DNA of 64,000 bases, from positions 176,149,117 through 176,213,116 of the forward strand of contig NC_090022.1 of assembly GCF_037176765.1 (NCBI RefSeq), written 5' to 3'. Positions within the stretch are counted from its first letter, which is position 1; each line of letters begins with the position of its first letter. This stretch comes from Anolis sagrei (lineage: Eukaryota > Chordata > Lepidosauria > Squamata > Anolidae). Position numbers and translations under genes: made by a program. Below are positions 43,154 through 53,375 of this stretch, piece by piece. Under the pieces are notes generated by a model that was not told the origin of the DNA, did not search any database, and saw nothing but the letters and a program-made list of their open reading frames with translations.

Positions 43154-44025
43154 TATTGTCGAAGGCTTTCATGGCTGGAATCACTGGGTTGTTGTAGGTT
43201 TTTTCGGGCTATATAAACATGTTCTAGAGGCATTTTCTCCTGACGTTTCGCCTTCATCTATGGCAAGCATCCTCAGAGGTAGTGAGAAATCTGCTCAATG
43301 AAAAAACGAATGCTTTTATTTTTAAAGGTTAAATGTGGAACTGAACATTGCTTTTAAAAGAAGAAGCTAATCTGATAAGAAATTATCTGCTAAACCTCAC
43401 TACCTCTGAGGATGCTTGCCATAGATGCAGGCGAAACGTCAGGAGAAAATGCCTCTAGAATAGTGTTTCTCAACCCTCCTAATGCCGCGACCCCTTAATA
43501 GAGTTCCTCATGTGGTGGTGATCCCCAACCATAAAATTATTTTCATTGCTACTTCATAACTATAATTTTGCTATCGTAATGTAAATATCTGATATGCAGG
43601 ATGTATTTTCCCATGACCAACAGAAAATACTGGAAGGGTTTGGTGGGCATTGACCTTGAGTTTGGGAGTTGTAGTTCACCTACATCCAGACAGCACTGTG
43701 GACTCAAACAATGATGGATCTGGACCAAACATGGCATGAATACCCAATATGCCCAAATGTGAACACTGATAGAGTTTGGGGAAATAGACCTTGACATTTG
43801 GGAGTTCTAGTTGCTGGGATTTATAGTTCACCTACAATCAAAGAACAGTCTGTGTCCCACCAACGATAGAATTGGGCCAAACTTCACACACATGATCCCC
43901 AATACCAACAGACAATACCGTGTTTTCTGATGGTCTTTGGTGACCCCCCCGGGGGTCCCGACCCCAAGGTTGAGAAATGCTGCTCAAGAACATGGCCGTA
44001 TAGCCCAAAAAAACCTACAACCCAG
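43154..44025. mobile_element. Penelope-like repeat with inverted ends, nested in the hAT
   Basis: It is bordered by a perfect 12-bp duplication, ttattaaatatg, at 43142-43153 and 44026-44037. The left arm (43154-43286) and right arm (43395-43460 plus 43983-44025) are inverted copies. Between them, 43287-43394 is a reverse copy of the surrounding satellite. The right arm is itself broken by a hAT at 43461-43982. The motif at 43403-43443 is hammerhead-like. Confidence 0.75.
43461..43982. mobile_element. Inner hAT (URR1-like) element
   Basis: Its left end 'agtgtttctcaaccctcct' and 'cttcataactataatttt' and right end 'ggttgagaaatgctg' are a TIR pair. The 8-bp duplication is ctctagaa (43453-43460) versus ctcaagaa (43983-43990). 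The interior carries the Helitron-like module. Confidence 0.85.
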
Positions 44026-44450
44026 TTATTAAATATGGTTTTCTGTGGGTGAGCAGATGGCAACTACTGGAAGGCATTTGTTCTGTATCAGAAACTAGAG
44101 CTGATGTGGTCTATTCAATGCCATTTTCTGAATCATCCCCCCGGATAACCAAACCAAATCTAAAGTTGACCAAATACTGATTCGTAACCCTTTTGGTACT
44201 AATGTTAGAGAGTGGTCCCTGGTCAAAGTGTTCCCTGATCAAAACAAAGGTTGGGAACCACTGATTTAACAAAAAAATATTTACTACAATAGCTTCATTT
44301 TCGCAAAGTAAATGCAATTGTGTACATTCCACATTTAAAAGGCAACCATGTATTTGTTTGTTTAACATATAACCTTTAATTAGAATAGCTTTCTTTGCTC
44401 TTCTTAAAAATGCAATGCAGAATTGTACAGAGTTGAAAAAAGTAATATAT

Positions 44451-44936
44451 TTGCTTCTTTAATGATTTTATATCCTGCCTTTTCACTATACCGGACCCCT
44501 AGGCGATGAAATTATGCTTTAGTTATCAGCTGATTAAATATTTCACTTGATGCATATCTGCCTTACATGGTGACCAATTTGATTATCAGATTCTATTTAA
44601 ATACATCTGCATATCTTTGAAGCTAAAACAGAGATACTGTAAGACAACTCCAAGCCCTTGAGCTATATATTGCTATGAGTGATGCCCTATGAGAGCCAGG
44701 ACTTCTTCTGGTGGCAGGCCAAAATCACTGGCAAATACCCAGGCCTTAGAGATGGGGAAGTGAAACTTGGCACGTAGAGCCCGAAGGAAAGATGGCTTGC
44801 GTCACTTTCATAAAGGACCATGCAAACAAGAGGCAGGCTAGTCCTTTGTGGATGGTATTGTTCATGGTTCCCAGGATGCATATTTCCCCCCGGGAATGAA
44901 AGACAGGAGATTATCTGGTCTGAACCATATTGTCAG
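44451..44936. other. Intergenic sequence, no recognised feature
   Basis: Nothing that I can support. Confidence 0.35.
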
Positions 44937-45080
44937 GCTGGATCTACACTGCAATATAGTCTAGTTACTGAATTCAGATTATCTGCTTTGAACTGGATTA
45001 TATGAGTCTGCATTGCCAATTCAAATCAGGGAATTAGGATTCAGAAACAGGATTATATGGCAGTGTAGATGGGATCTCAG
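44937..45080. mobile_element. Palindromic MITE of the 'ggatctacactgc' family
   Basis: Ends ggctggatctacactgc and gcagtgtagatggg; related to the core of 6257-6473. Confidence 0.7.
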
Positions 45081-45159
45081 TTTCACCTAGAGAAATTCAC
45101 TGAGCCACTTTGAATTTACATGAGTGTTGACTTGCCAAGTTACCATTCATTCAGTGGAT

Positions 45160-45375
45160 CTACTCTCAGTGGGATTAAGATTTACACAGTGTTATTTTAT
45201 GTGATGTGTTCAATAATGTTTTATCTGGGTGGGTCAATTTTGGTGTTTTATACTATTTTTTTATCAATGGCATTGGATTGTTGGCAACACTGTGAACCGC
45301 TCTGAGTCCCTTTGGGGTTGAGAAGGGCGGTATACAAATCCCACAAAGAAACAGACAATCAGACAAACAAATAAT
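45160..45375 (+). mobile_element. L2-type LINE tail
   Basis: 'ctgagtccctttggggttga' and 'cggtatacaaatccc'. The upstream 80 bp recur at 46133-46210. Confidence 0.65.
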
Positions 45376-45598
45376 ACTATTGCCCCTGATTCAGTCTACT
45401 ATGTGTTACTAACTAGAGTTTTCAGTAACAAGTAATTCAGATTCAATCCAAGAATGGAAGATTTAGTAATTGTTTGTTGTTATGTTTAATGTTCCATCTA
45501 AAACAAATCTGCATCTTTGAGCCATTTTTCTTCTTAGAGCCATCATGGTACCATCCAGTTTCAACCATCCATGGCTTCAAAAATGTATTTTTTTAGAA

Positions 45599-45887
45599 TC
45601 TATATAAATAAAAATGTAATGTTAGTTTGTGGGATTAACATAACTCAAAAACCACTGGACAAATTGAAACCAAATCTGGACACAATACACCTATCAGGCC
45701 AACAAGTGACCATCACTCATAAAAACACTGAAAAACACAGCAGAAGATTCTTAAAAAGCTAAAAAACCCAAAAATTGCATTACAACGCATGGACAAAATC
45801 ACATATATACACAAACACACACACATATATATACACACAATACATATACACAGACTGGGCCACAGCAACGCGTGACGGGACAGCTAG
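45599..45887 (+). mobile_element. Short non-autonomous Helitron with intact ends
   Basis: It starts A|TCTATATAAATAAAAATG and ends in a hairpin (ggccacagcaacgcg) plus CTAG|T, so it sits between A and T, as rolling-circle elements do. No terminal inverted repeats and no target duplication. Confidence 0.85.
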
Positions 45888-46344
45888 TTTCAAATAAAAA
45901 AGCAAGTAAACATGCAAGCAGAGCTAGGTTTTGCCATTTTATATAAGGAATGCCATTTTACTACACCACTGTATATAATGGAACTCGAGCATGCATGGGT
46001 ATTGGTATCTATGTGGATCCTGGAACCAAACCCCAGCAGATGATGGGAACTGTAGTCAAACATCTGAAGGGAGACTATTGCTCAATTTAGGTTTATGACA
46101 TTCAACATTAACATGTTTTGTCATCTTCAGTTTGATTATGTGATGTGTTCAATAATGTTTTATCCGGGTGGGTCAATTTTGATGTTTTATACTATTTTTT
46201 TTTATCAATGGTGATAACTTATTTATTAACTTGCTTGAGAGTTCTGGAGTATGCAAAAACTTAAAAGTACTGTAACATTTGGGTCGGTACTACTAAGGTT
46301 ATATGCAGAAAATTATAGAAGAACGGTGGTCTTGCTGTAAAACA
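45888..46344. other. Intergenic sequence with an L2-type fragment at 46133-46210
   Basis: The fragment repeats 'gatgtgttcaataatgtttt' from 45200. The rest is unassigned. Confidence 0.4.
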
Positions 46345-46585
46345 GTGGGCAAGACTTGGGATACACTACATTGTAGACATAATACAATTTGACATTACTT
46401 TAACTGTCATGGTTTAATGCTATGGAATCTTGGGAGCTGTAGTTTGATGAGGCAACAGCACTGTTTGGCAGAAGAAGCTAAAGATATAGTAAAACTGCAG
46501 CTCCCAGATTCCATAACATCGAGCCATGGTAGTTAAAGAAGTGTCAAGCTGCATTAACTCTGCAGTGTAGATGCACCTTCTCCCT
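46345..46585. mobile_element. Palindromic MITE
   Basis: Both halves are clear ('atggtttaatgctatgg' and 'catcgagccatggtagtt'); same family as 26400-26620. Confidence 0.75.
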
Positions 46586-46769
46586 TCCTTCCATGTTTGT
46601 GTGTGTATGTTTCCAGTGATTATTCCCTTCTCACACAAAACCTAGAGAACTTCCTGTGGCATACCACATCTTCCACTGGTGTTTATGGCTAAACCTTATA
46701 TAGTAAATAGTGGCACGTGACCTCAGAACAGAGAACATATATACATTGAGCATACACATATATTTTAGA

Positions 46770-47671
46770 CTACCCCTCCCCTGCCACGTGTTGTTGTGGC
46801 CCAGTCTGGTGATCGGGAAAATAAAGTAATGAGAAAGTATTGGTTTCTAATACATTTAATTTCTTTATGCTTGTGGGTAGACAATATTTCTTCTTGTTTC
46901 TTAGTCAGTGTTGATGTGGAGATTATCTGGTTTGCCTACTCTGGAACATGCAGCTTATCATTGTCCTTCCTTAGGGGTTCCTTTCAAATTTTTGATACCA
47001 TATCTGTTTGTGTGTGTGAATCATATATATTTTTCTATATCTATGGTTGGATGGCTCTTTGTCAGGAGGGCTTTGATTACGTTTTCTTACCCTGGTGAAG
47101 GGAGTTGGACTGGATGGCCTTAAGTATTTTCCATTGATCATGGAGGTTCTGTGTGGGAAGTTTGCCCCAATTCTGTTGTTGGTTGTGTTCAGAATGCTCT
47201 TTGATTGTAGGTGAACTATAAATTCCAGTAACGACAAGTCCCAAATGTCAAGGTCTATTTCCCCCAAACTCCATCTGTGTTCATATTTGGGCATATGGGA
47301 TATTTGTGCCAAGTTTGGTCCAGATCCATCATTATTTGAGTCCACAGTGCTCTCTGGATGTAGGTAAACTATAACTTCCAAACTCAAGGTCAATGCCCAC
47401 CAAACCCTTCTACTGTTTTCTGTTGGTCATGGAAGTCCTGTGTGCCAAGTTTGGTTCAATTCCATCGTTGGTGGAGTTCAGAATGCTCTTTGATTGTAGG
47501 TGAACTATAAATACCAGCAACTACAACTCCCAAATGACAAAATCAATTTTTGAGTGATAGTCACTCCTTGGGTTGTTAGGCGTATTCTGTTCAAATTTGG
47601 TATCAATTTGTCGAGTGGTTTTTGAGTTATGTTAATCCCACAAGCAAACATTACATTTTTATTTATATAGA
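46770..47671 (-). mobile_element. Non-autonomous Helitron, near full length
   Basis: On the minus strand it starts TCTATATAAATAAAAATG at 47671 and ends at 46770 in a hairpin followed by a changed CTAG (gtag on the minus strand). About 90% collinear with 16190-17087 by eye. Confidence 0.8.
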
Positions 47672-48019
47672 CTGTACAAATGTGACAAGAACTATTGTTT
47701 TTGGTTATTTTGTTGCAAAATGCCATGTACATTTGATGTGCTGCATTGAAAATATAATAATATTCAAGATCCTCTGATGCCAGAGGCAAGGATGGCACGC
47801 TCAACCACGCTCAATCCTGTTTACAGAAATTGATTGGATTGGTAGTGGAATACTCCTTCAATACTGGAAATGGGATTGAGTATTTCACCATTTCAAGAAA
47901 TGGTATGTGTGTGTTCAGGCATGATGCAAACATACAAACACACTTCCAAGTCAGCTATCCACTTATGGCTATCTCCCTACCCATAATTTCATATGGTTTT
48001 CTTGGGAAGGAAGAATCAA
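47672..48019. other. Intergenic sequence, no recognised feature
   Basis: Nothing that I can support. Confidence 0.35.
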
Positions 48020-48380
48020 GGAAATAATAATGCAGTTTGTGTTGGAATTTCCAATTGTTCGACACTACTGTAACTGCCAGGACTCAATGTTATGAATCAT
48101 GGGAGCTGTAGTTTTACAAGCTGTTTAGCCTTCTCTGCCAAAGTGTGTTGATGCTTCACCAAACTAAAGCTTCCAGAATCCCATAGCATCGAGTCATGAC
48201 AATTTAGAGGGATGCCAGACTGCATGAATTCTACAGTGCAGATGCATCCTAAGTTTTTATCTTTCTCTGCCAAAGAATGGTGACGCCTCACCAACTCACA
48301 GCTCCCATGATCCCATAAAATTGAGCGGTGACAATCAAAACAGTATCAAATTGCTTTAATGCAACAATGTACTTGGTGAT
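48020..48380. mobile_element. Palindromic MITE, about one and a half copies
   Basis: 'tgggagctgtagttttaca', 'cccatagcatcgagtcatga' and then a further partial unit; family of 26400-26620. Confidence 0.65.
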
Positions 48381-48657
48381 TTACGTCATGGAAGGGAAGA
48401 ACTGAGTAGAAAGATATAGTCATGGTGAATGGAGGGATGTGGACATTGTCCACCAATACATATTGTATGTCTCCTGTGAAATTTCGTGGCTCGAATTTCT
48501 AGAAGCATTTCAGTAACTTGAAGACCTCAGTTGAGTATTTAGGAATAGAGTTTACATGTCCAACTAAAAGGGACAGGCAGAGTGACAAAGTGAAAGAGAA
48601 CAGATGTGTTTTCATTCATTTTTTTAGTGTCTCTCTTTATTTTCAGAGAAAAGTGGG

Positions 48658-48658
<1 letters not shown>

Positions 48659-48699
<41 letters not shown>

Positions 48700-49524
48700 T
48701 ACATGAACCAGGACCCACTGCTGGGCAACCAGGGCGTGGGCCTGTAGGGCAACTGGAAGTAAAGCAACTACAGAAGCGGCAGAAATTTTCAGTGCCACAG
48801 AACTGAACTGTCATTAACGCCTTGAATTGAAAAGTCGATGACAGATCCCAAATGTAGACTCTGCAAGGAAGCAGATGAAACAATAGTTCACATCCTCAGC
48901 TGCTGCAAGAAGATGGCGCAGACAGACTACAAGCAGAGGCATAACACTATTGCTCGGATGATTCATTGGAACTTGTGCCACAAATAAATGCCATCTGCCT
49001 GCGACAAAGAACTGGTGGGATCGCAAGCTGGAAAGAGTTGCAGAAAATGAACAGTTCAAGCTACTCTGGGACTTCTGAATTCAGACAGAAAGAGTTTTGA
49101 AGCACAATACTCCTGACCTCACGATTGGATTGTTGATGTTGCAATACCAGGTGACAGCAGGATTGCAGAGAAACAACTGGAAAAGATGTCACGATATGAG
49201 GATTTAAAGATTGAACTGCAAAGACTCTAGCACAAACCAGTAAAGGTGGTCCTATTGGTGACTGACACACTGGGTGCAGTGCCTAAAGATCTTGGCCTGC
49301 ACTTAAACACAATCGGCGCTGATAAGATTACCATCTGCCAGCTGCAGAAGGCCACCTTACTGGGATCTCTACACATTATTCACCGATACATCACACAGTC
49401 CTAGACACTTGGGAAGTGTCTGAAGTGTGATCCAATACAACAGCCAGCAGAGTGTCTGCTGTGGACTCACCTTGTGGTGTTTCAAATAATAATAATAATA
49501 ACAACAACAACAACAACAACAACA
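48659..49524 (+). pseudogene. R4/Dong-type LINE 3' end inserted in TAA repeats
   Basis: The element (48700-49485) encodes a CCHC-type motif CRLCKEADETIVHILSC and later IVDVAIPGDSRIAEKQLEKM, the region of the restriction-like endonuclease of R4/R2-type LINEs, then ALLGSLHIIHR. It has in-frame stops and is 5' truncated. TAA repeats flank it at 48659-48699 and about 49486-49524, matching the TAA target of Dong elements. Confidence 0.75.
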
Positions 49525-49611
49525 ATGTTATGCAATATTTGAATTGTGGAAATTTTCATCTAGGAGGCAAGAATAATTACCCGAAGGGCAGTGCTCTCAT
49601 TTTGCTTTGGA

Positions 49612-49874
49612 ATACAAGCAGTCCCCAAGTTACAAGCATCTGTCTTACATATGACTCCTAGTTAAGAATGGGGGTGAGCAACAGAAGTGAGAAGAAATCT
49701 AGGAAGAGAAATTCACTCCTGAAAGTGTTATCATTGGGGAACGGTGTCTCAAACTGAAGCTGTCTCACCAATCCTTGTTTCCACAACAATCTAAATTTTT
49801 CAAAATCCAAGGGACAAAAAGTGAGGTGAAATCTTCTGAACAGGAGCACAGACAGTAAAACAAATAAACTTACA

Positions 49875-49905
<31 letters not shown>

Positions 49906-50015
49906 ATCTGGAGTTACACTTCAAAAATGTACTTGCTCCGACTTACATACAAATTCAGTTTAAGAACAAACCTACAGAACATATCTTGTTCATAACCTGG
50001 GAGCTGCCTGTACAC
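49612..50015. mobile_element. Tigger-like DNA element with a (CT)n inside
   Basis: The left end 'cagtccccaagttacaagc' and right end 'aacctgggagctgcctgta' are a plausible inverted pair. A (CT)n tract lies at 49876-49900. Confidence 0.5.
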
Positions 50016-50689
50016 TCTGAGGATGTTTACTGATTATATGGAGAAAGGCAGTATAATATCGAGTCTTCCTAAATGCAATATAGCTTCATATTTAATCCAA
50101 ATTTATACAGCTATGTAGGTATCGTGTTATATATTTTAATCTCAGCGCTATGACAGGCTGCTTTCTTTCATACATGTACGCCCACCATCTAAAAAGTGTG
50201 AACGTATCTTGCAGGTGTGAATACAGACAGGACATCACAAGACCACAGATGGAATTTTAAATTGTATGCAGCATCTTGACAAGAGCAGGAGTAAAGCCTA
50301 ATTTAAAAGTATTTCTCCTCATTTAAATGTTACCAGGTAAGACTGGAAAAATATCCCTGAATCCCTGGTCAGCTTCTGTCACTTCACTTTGTAGATACTT
50401 GTTTGTTTCAATTAGGAAGAGGCATTTATGACTTGTGACATGTTGTTGGTGACATGTTGTTGAACTATACCTCCCAGAAGGATGGGTGATGGTCGGAGAC
50501 AATGGGAATAGTGGCCAGAAACATTTGGAAGCCCACAAGATTCTCATTGGTTGTTATTGACAATTTGTGGCAACCCTCAGGTGAATTTATCATGAAGTTT
50601 TGTAGGGCTGAGAGTGTGACTCACCCAAAGTCACTTGGTGTGTTTCCACGATCAACCAGGGATTATAATGACCCTCCAGTTATTCATTA
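50016..50689. other. Intergenic sequence, no recognised feature
   Basis: Unassigned; the last 90 bp grade into the satellite array. Confidence 0.35.
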
Positions 50690-51325
50690 CAGAGGGGTTC
50701 CCTGGGCTCCTTACATGCAGGTTAGCAAAATCCCATTAATTGCTGTGGGGTGTTTTTCTTCAGGGCATGAGGTGACTCCCAGCCATTCACCATAGGAAGG
50801 ACCTGTAGGCTCCTGCTTGTGCTTGACATCACGGTGGCAAAACCCCATTCATTGTTGTTGGATGTTTCATGAGGTGACCCCAAGTTATTTATGGGTAAGG
50901 GTGTGTCCGTTAAGCTTCTTCCTGTGCTTGACCCCCAGGTGGCAAAACATTAATTGCTATGGGGTGTTTCATGAGGTAACCCACAGTTATTCACCACAGA
51001 GGAGTTCCCTGGGCTCCTTACATGCAGGATGGCAAAACCCCATTCATTGCTGTGGGGTGTTTTTCTTCAGGACATGAGGTGATCCCCAGTCATTCACCAC
51101 CAAAACCCCATTCATTGTTGTAGGGTATTTCATGGAGTGACCCCAAGTTATTCATGGGTGAGGGTGTGTCCCTTAAGCTTCTTCCTGTGCTTGACACTCA
51201 GGGTGGCAAAACCCCATTCATTGTTATAGAGTGGTTCTCCTCAGGCCATGAGGTGATCCCCCAGTTCTTCACCACATGAAGAACCTGTGGGCTCCTGCTT
51301 GTGCTTGACACTCAGAGTGGCAAAA

Positions 51326-52758
51326 TTTATTTATTTATTTATTTATTTGATGCATTTATTAACCGCCATTCTCAGCCCATTAGGGCGACTCATGGCGGTG
51401 TACAATACATATAAAGACAATTTACAAAAGGCTAATTACAACAACATATAAACTATACGACAATTACAGACTACACTAAAAATCCGCTTCGTCTCATAGT
51501 GGAATCATAACCAGTCTCATATTCCTTGTTCCATTCCAGTCGTCTTTACCACATTGTTATAGCACTTAATTAAATGCCTTCTCGAACAGCCATGTCTTGA
51601 GGCTTTTTCGGAAGGACATGAGGGAGGGCGCCTGTCTGATGTCTGCAGGGAGAGCGTTCCACAGCCGGGGGGCCACCACCGAGAAGGCCCTCTCTCTCGT
51701 CCCCGCCAGACGTGCCTGTGAGGCAGGCGGGATCGAGAGAAGGGCCTCCCCAGACGATCTCAAGGTCCTCGTGGGCTCGTAGGCCAAGATGCGGTCCGAA
51801 AGGTATTTTGGGCCGGAACCGTTTAGGGCTTTGTAGGCCAAAACCAGCACCTTGAATTGGGTCCGGTAGCAAATCGGCAGCCAGTGGAGCTGGGACAACA
51901 AGGGCGTTGTGTGCTCCCTGCCACCCGCTCCAGTTAGTAACATGGCTGCCGCGCGCTGAACCAGCTGAAGCTTCCGGGCCGTCTTCAAGGGCAGCCCCAC
52001 GTAGAGAGCGTTGCAGTAGTCAAGGCGGGATGTGACCAGAGCGTGTACCACCGTGGCCAAGTCAGACTTCCCGAGATACGGGCGCAGCTGGCGCACGAGC
52101 CTGAGCTGTGCAAATGCTCCCCTGGTCACCGCTGAAACCTGGGGATCCAGGCTCAACGATGAGTCCAGGGTCACACCCAAGCTGCGAACCTGCGCCTTCA
52201 AGGGGAGTGCGACCCCATCCAGCACAGGCTGTAACCCTATACCCCGTTCGGCCTTGCGACTGACCAGGAGTACCTCTGTCTTGTCTGGATTTAATTTCAG
52301 TTTGTTCGCCCTCATCCAGACCGTTACAGCGGCCAGGCACCGGTTCAGGACCTCGACAGCCTCCTTAGTAGCAGGTGGGAAGGAGTGACAGAGTTGGACA
52401 TCATCTGCGTACAGATGACACCGCACCCCGAAACTCCGGATGATCTCACCCAGCGGCTTCATGTAGATATTAAACAGCATGGGGGACAGTATGGAACCCT
52501 GTGGCACCCCACAAGTCAAAGGTTGTGGTGCGGAACAGGAGTCCCCCAATAACACCTTCTGGGTGCGGCCCTCCAGGAATGACTGGAGCCATTGCAAAAC
52601 AGTGCCCCCAAGGCCCATTTCCGCAAGGCGCCCCAGAAGGATACCGTGGTCGACGGTATCGAAGGCCGCTGAGAGGTCCAGGAGCACCAACAGGGACACA
52701 CTCCCCCTGTCTAGCTCCCGGCGCAGATCATCCACTAGCTCCCGGCGCAGATCATCCA
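51326..52758 (-). mobile_element. L2 LINE, young, with a long open ORF2 segment
   Basis: On the minus strand about 400 codons stay open from near 52758 to 51566. The frame includes LLDLSAAFDTVDH (RT motif A), GVPQGSILSPMLFNIYM (motif B), CHLYADDVQL (motif C, catalytic YADD), NKLKLNPDKTEVLLV and the C-terminus WNALPADIRQAPSLMSFRKS. The endonuclease and N-terminal part are missing (5' truncation). An (AAAT)n tail lies at 51327-51352. A 5-bp caaaa duplication is at 51321-51325 and 52759-52763. At the 5' junction a 24-bp segment is directly repeated (52712-52735, 52736-52759). Confidence 0.93.
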
Positions 52759-53050
52759 CAAAACCCCATTCATTGCTGTGCGGTGTTTCATGAGGTGACC
52801 CCAAGTAAGGGTGTGTCCCTCACAGGAAGTACCCGCAGGCTCCTGCTTGTGCTTGACACTTAGGGTGGCAAAACTCCATTAATTGCTGTGGGGTGTTTCT
52901 CTCCAAGGCATGAAGTGACCCCCCCCCCCCCCCCCCAGGTATTCACTAAAGGAAGGACCTCTAGGCTCTTGCTTGTGTTTAGACACTCAGGGCAGGAAGA
53001 ACCCATGAAACACCCCACAGTACTGAATGAGTTTATTTATTATTTATTTA

Positions 53051-53375
53051 CTAGCCGTCCCCTGCCACGCATTGCTGTGGCCCAGTCTGGTGATCTGGAA
53101 AATAAAGTAATGAGAAAGTGTTGGTTTCTAATATATGTAATTTCTTTATGCTTGTGGGTAAACAGTATCATAGATTTGAAAGGAACCCCTAAAGGACAAT
53201 TATATGTTGCATGTTCCAGAGTAGGCAAACCAGACAACCTCCACATCAACAGTGACAAAGAAACAGCAAGAAATACTATTTACCCACAAGCATATTAGAA
53301 ACCAATACTTTCTCATTACTTTATTTTCCAGATCACCAGACTGGGCCACAGCAACGTGTGGCAGGTGACAGCTAG
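53051..53375. mobile_element. Two truncated Helitron 3' ends joined head to head
   Basis: It begins CTAG plus 'ccgtcccctgcc' (minus-sense 3' end) and ends 'gtggcaggtgacagCTAG' (plus-sense 3' end). The outer 110 bp on each side are complementary. Confidence 0.75.

Larger units (their letters stand above)
43026..44263. mobile_element. Outer hAT element of the nested cluster
   Basis: TIRs cagtggttcccaactt and aaggttgggaaccactg. The 8-bp duplication is atttcaca (43018-43025) versus atttaaca (44264-44271). The element proper is only about 360 bp; the rest is the insertion at 43154-44025. Confidence 0.85.
42385..44450. repeat. Diverged local satellite (about 100-130-bp units)
   Basis: Five to six degenerate units between 42385 and 43025 share 'gcagataatttcttatcag', 'attagcttcct' and 'gcattttaccttttt'. 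More degenerate units follow at 44264-44450. The array is split by the nested insertion at 43026-44263. Confidence 0.65.

Noticed and set aside
51566-52804. 412-codon minus-strand frame as a host gene
   Set aside because: It is L2 reverse transcriptase; its first codons come from the satellite, not from a gene.
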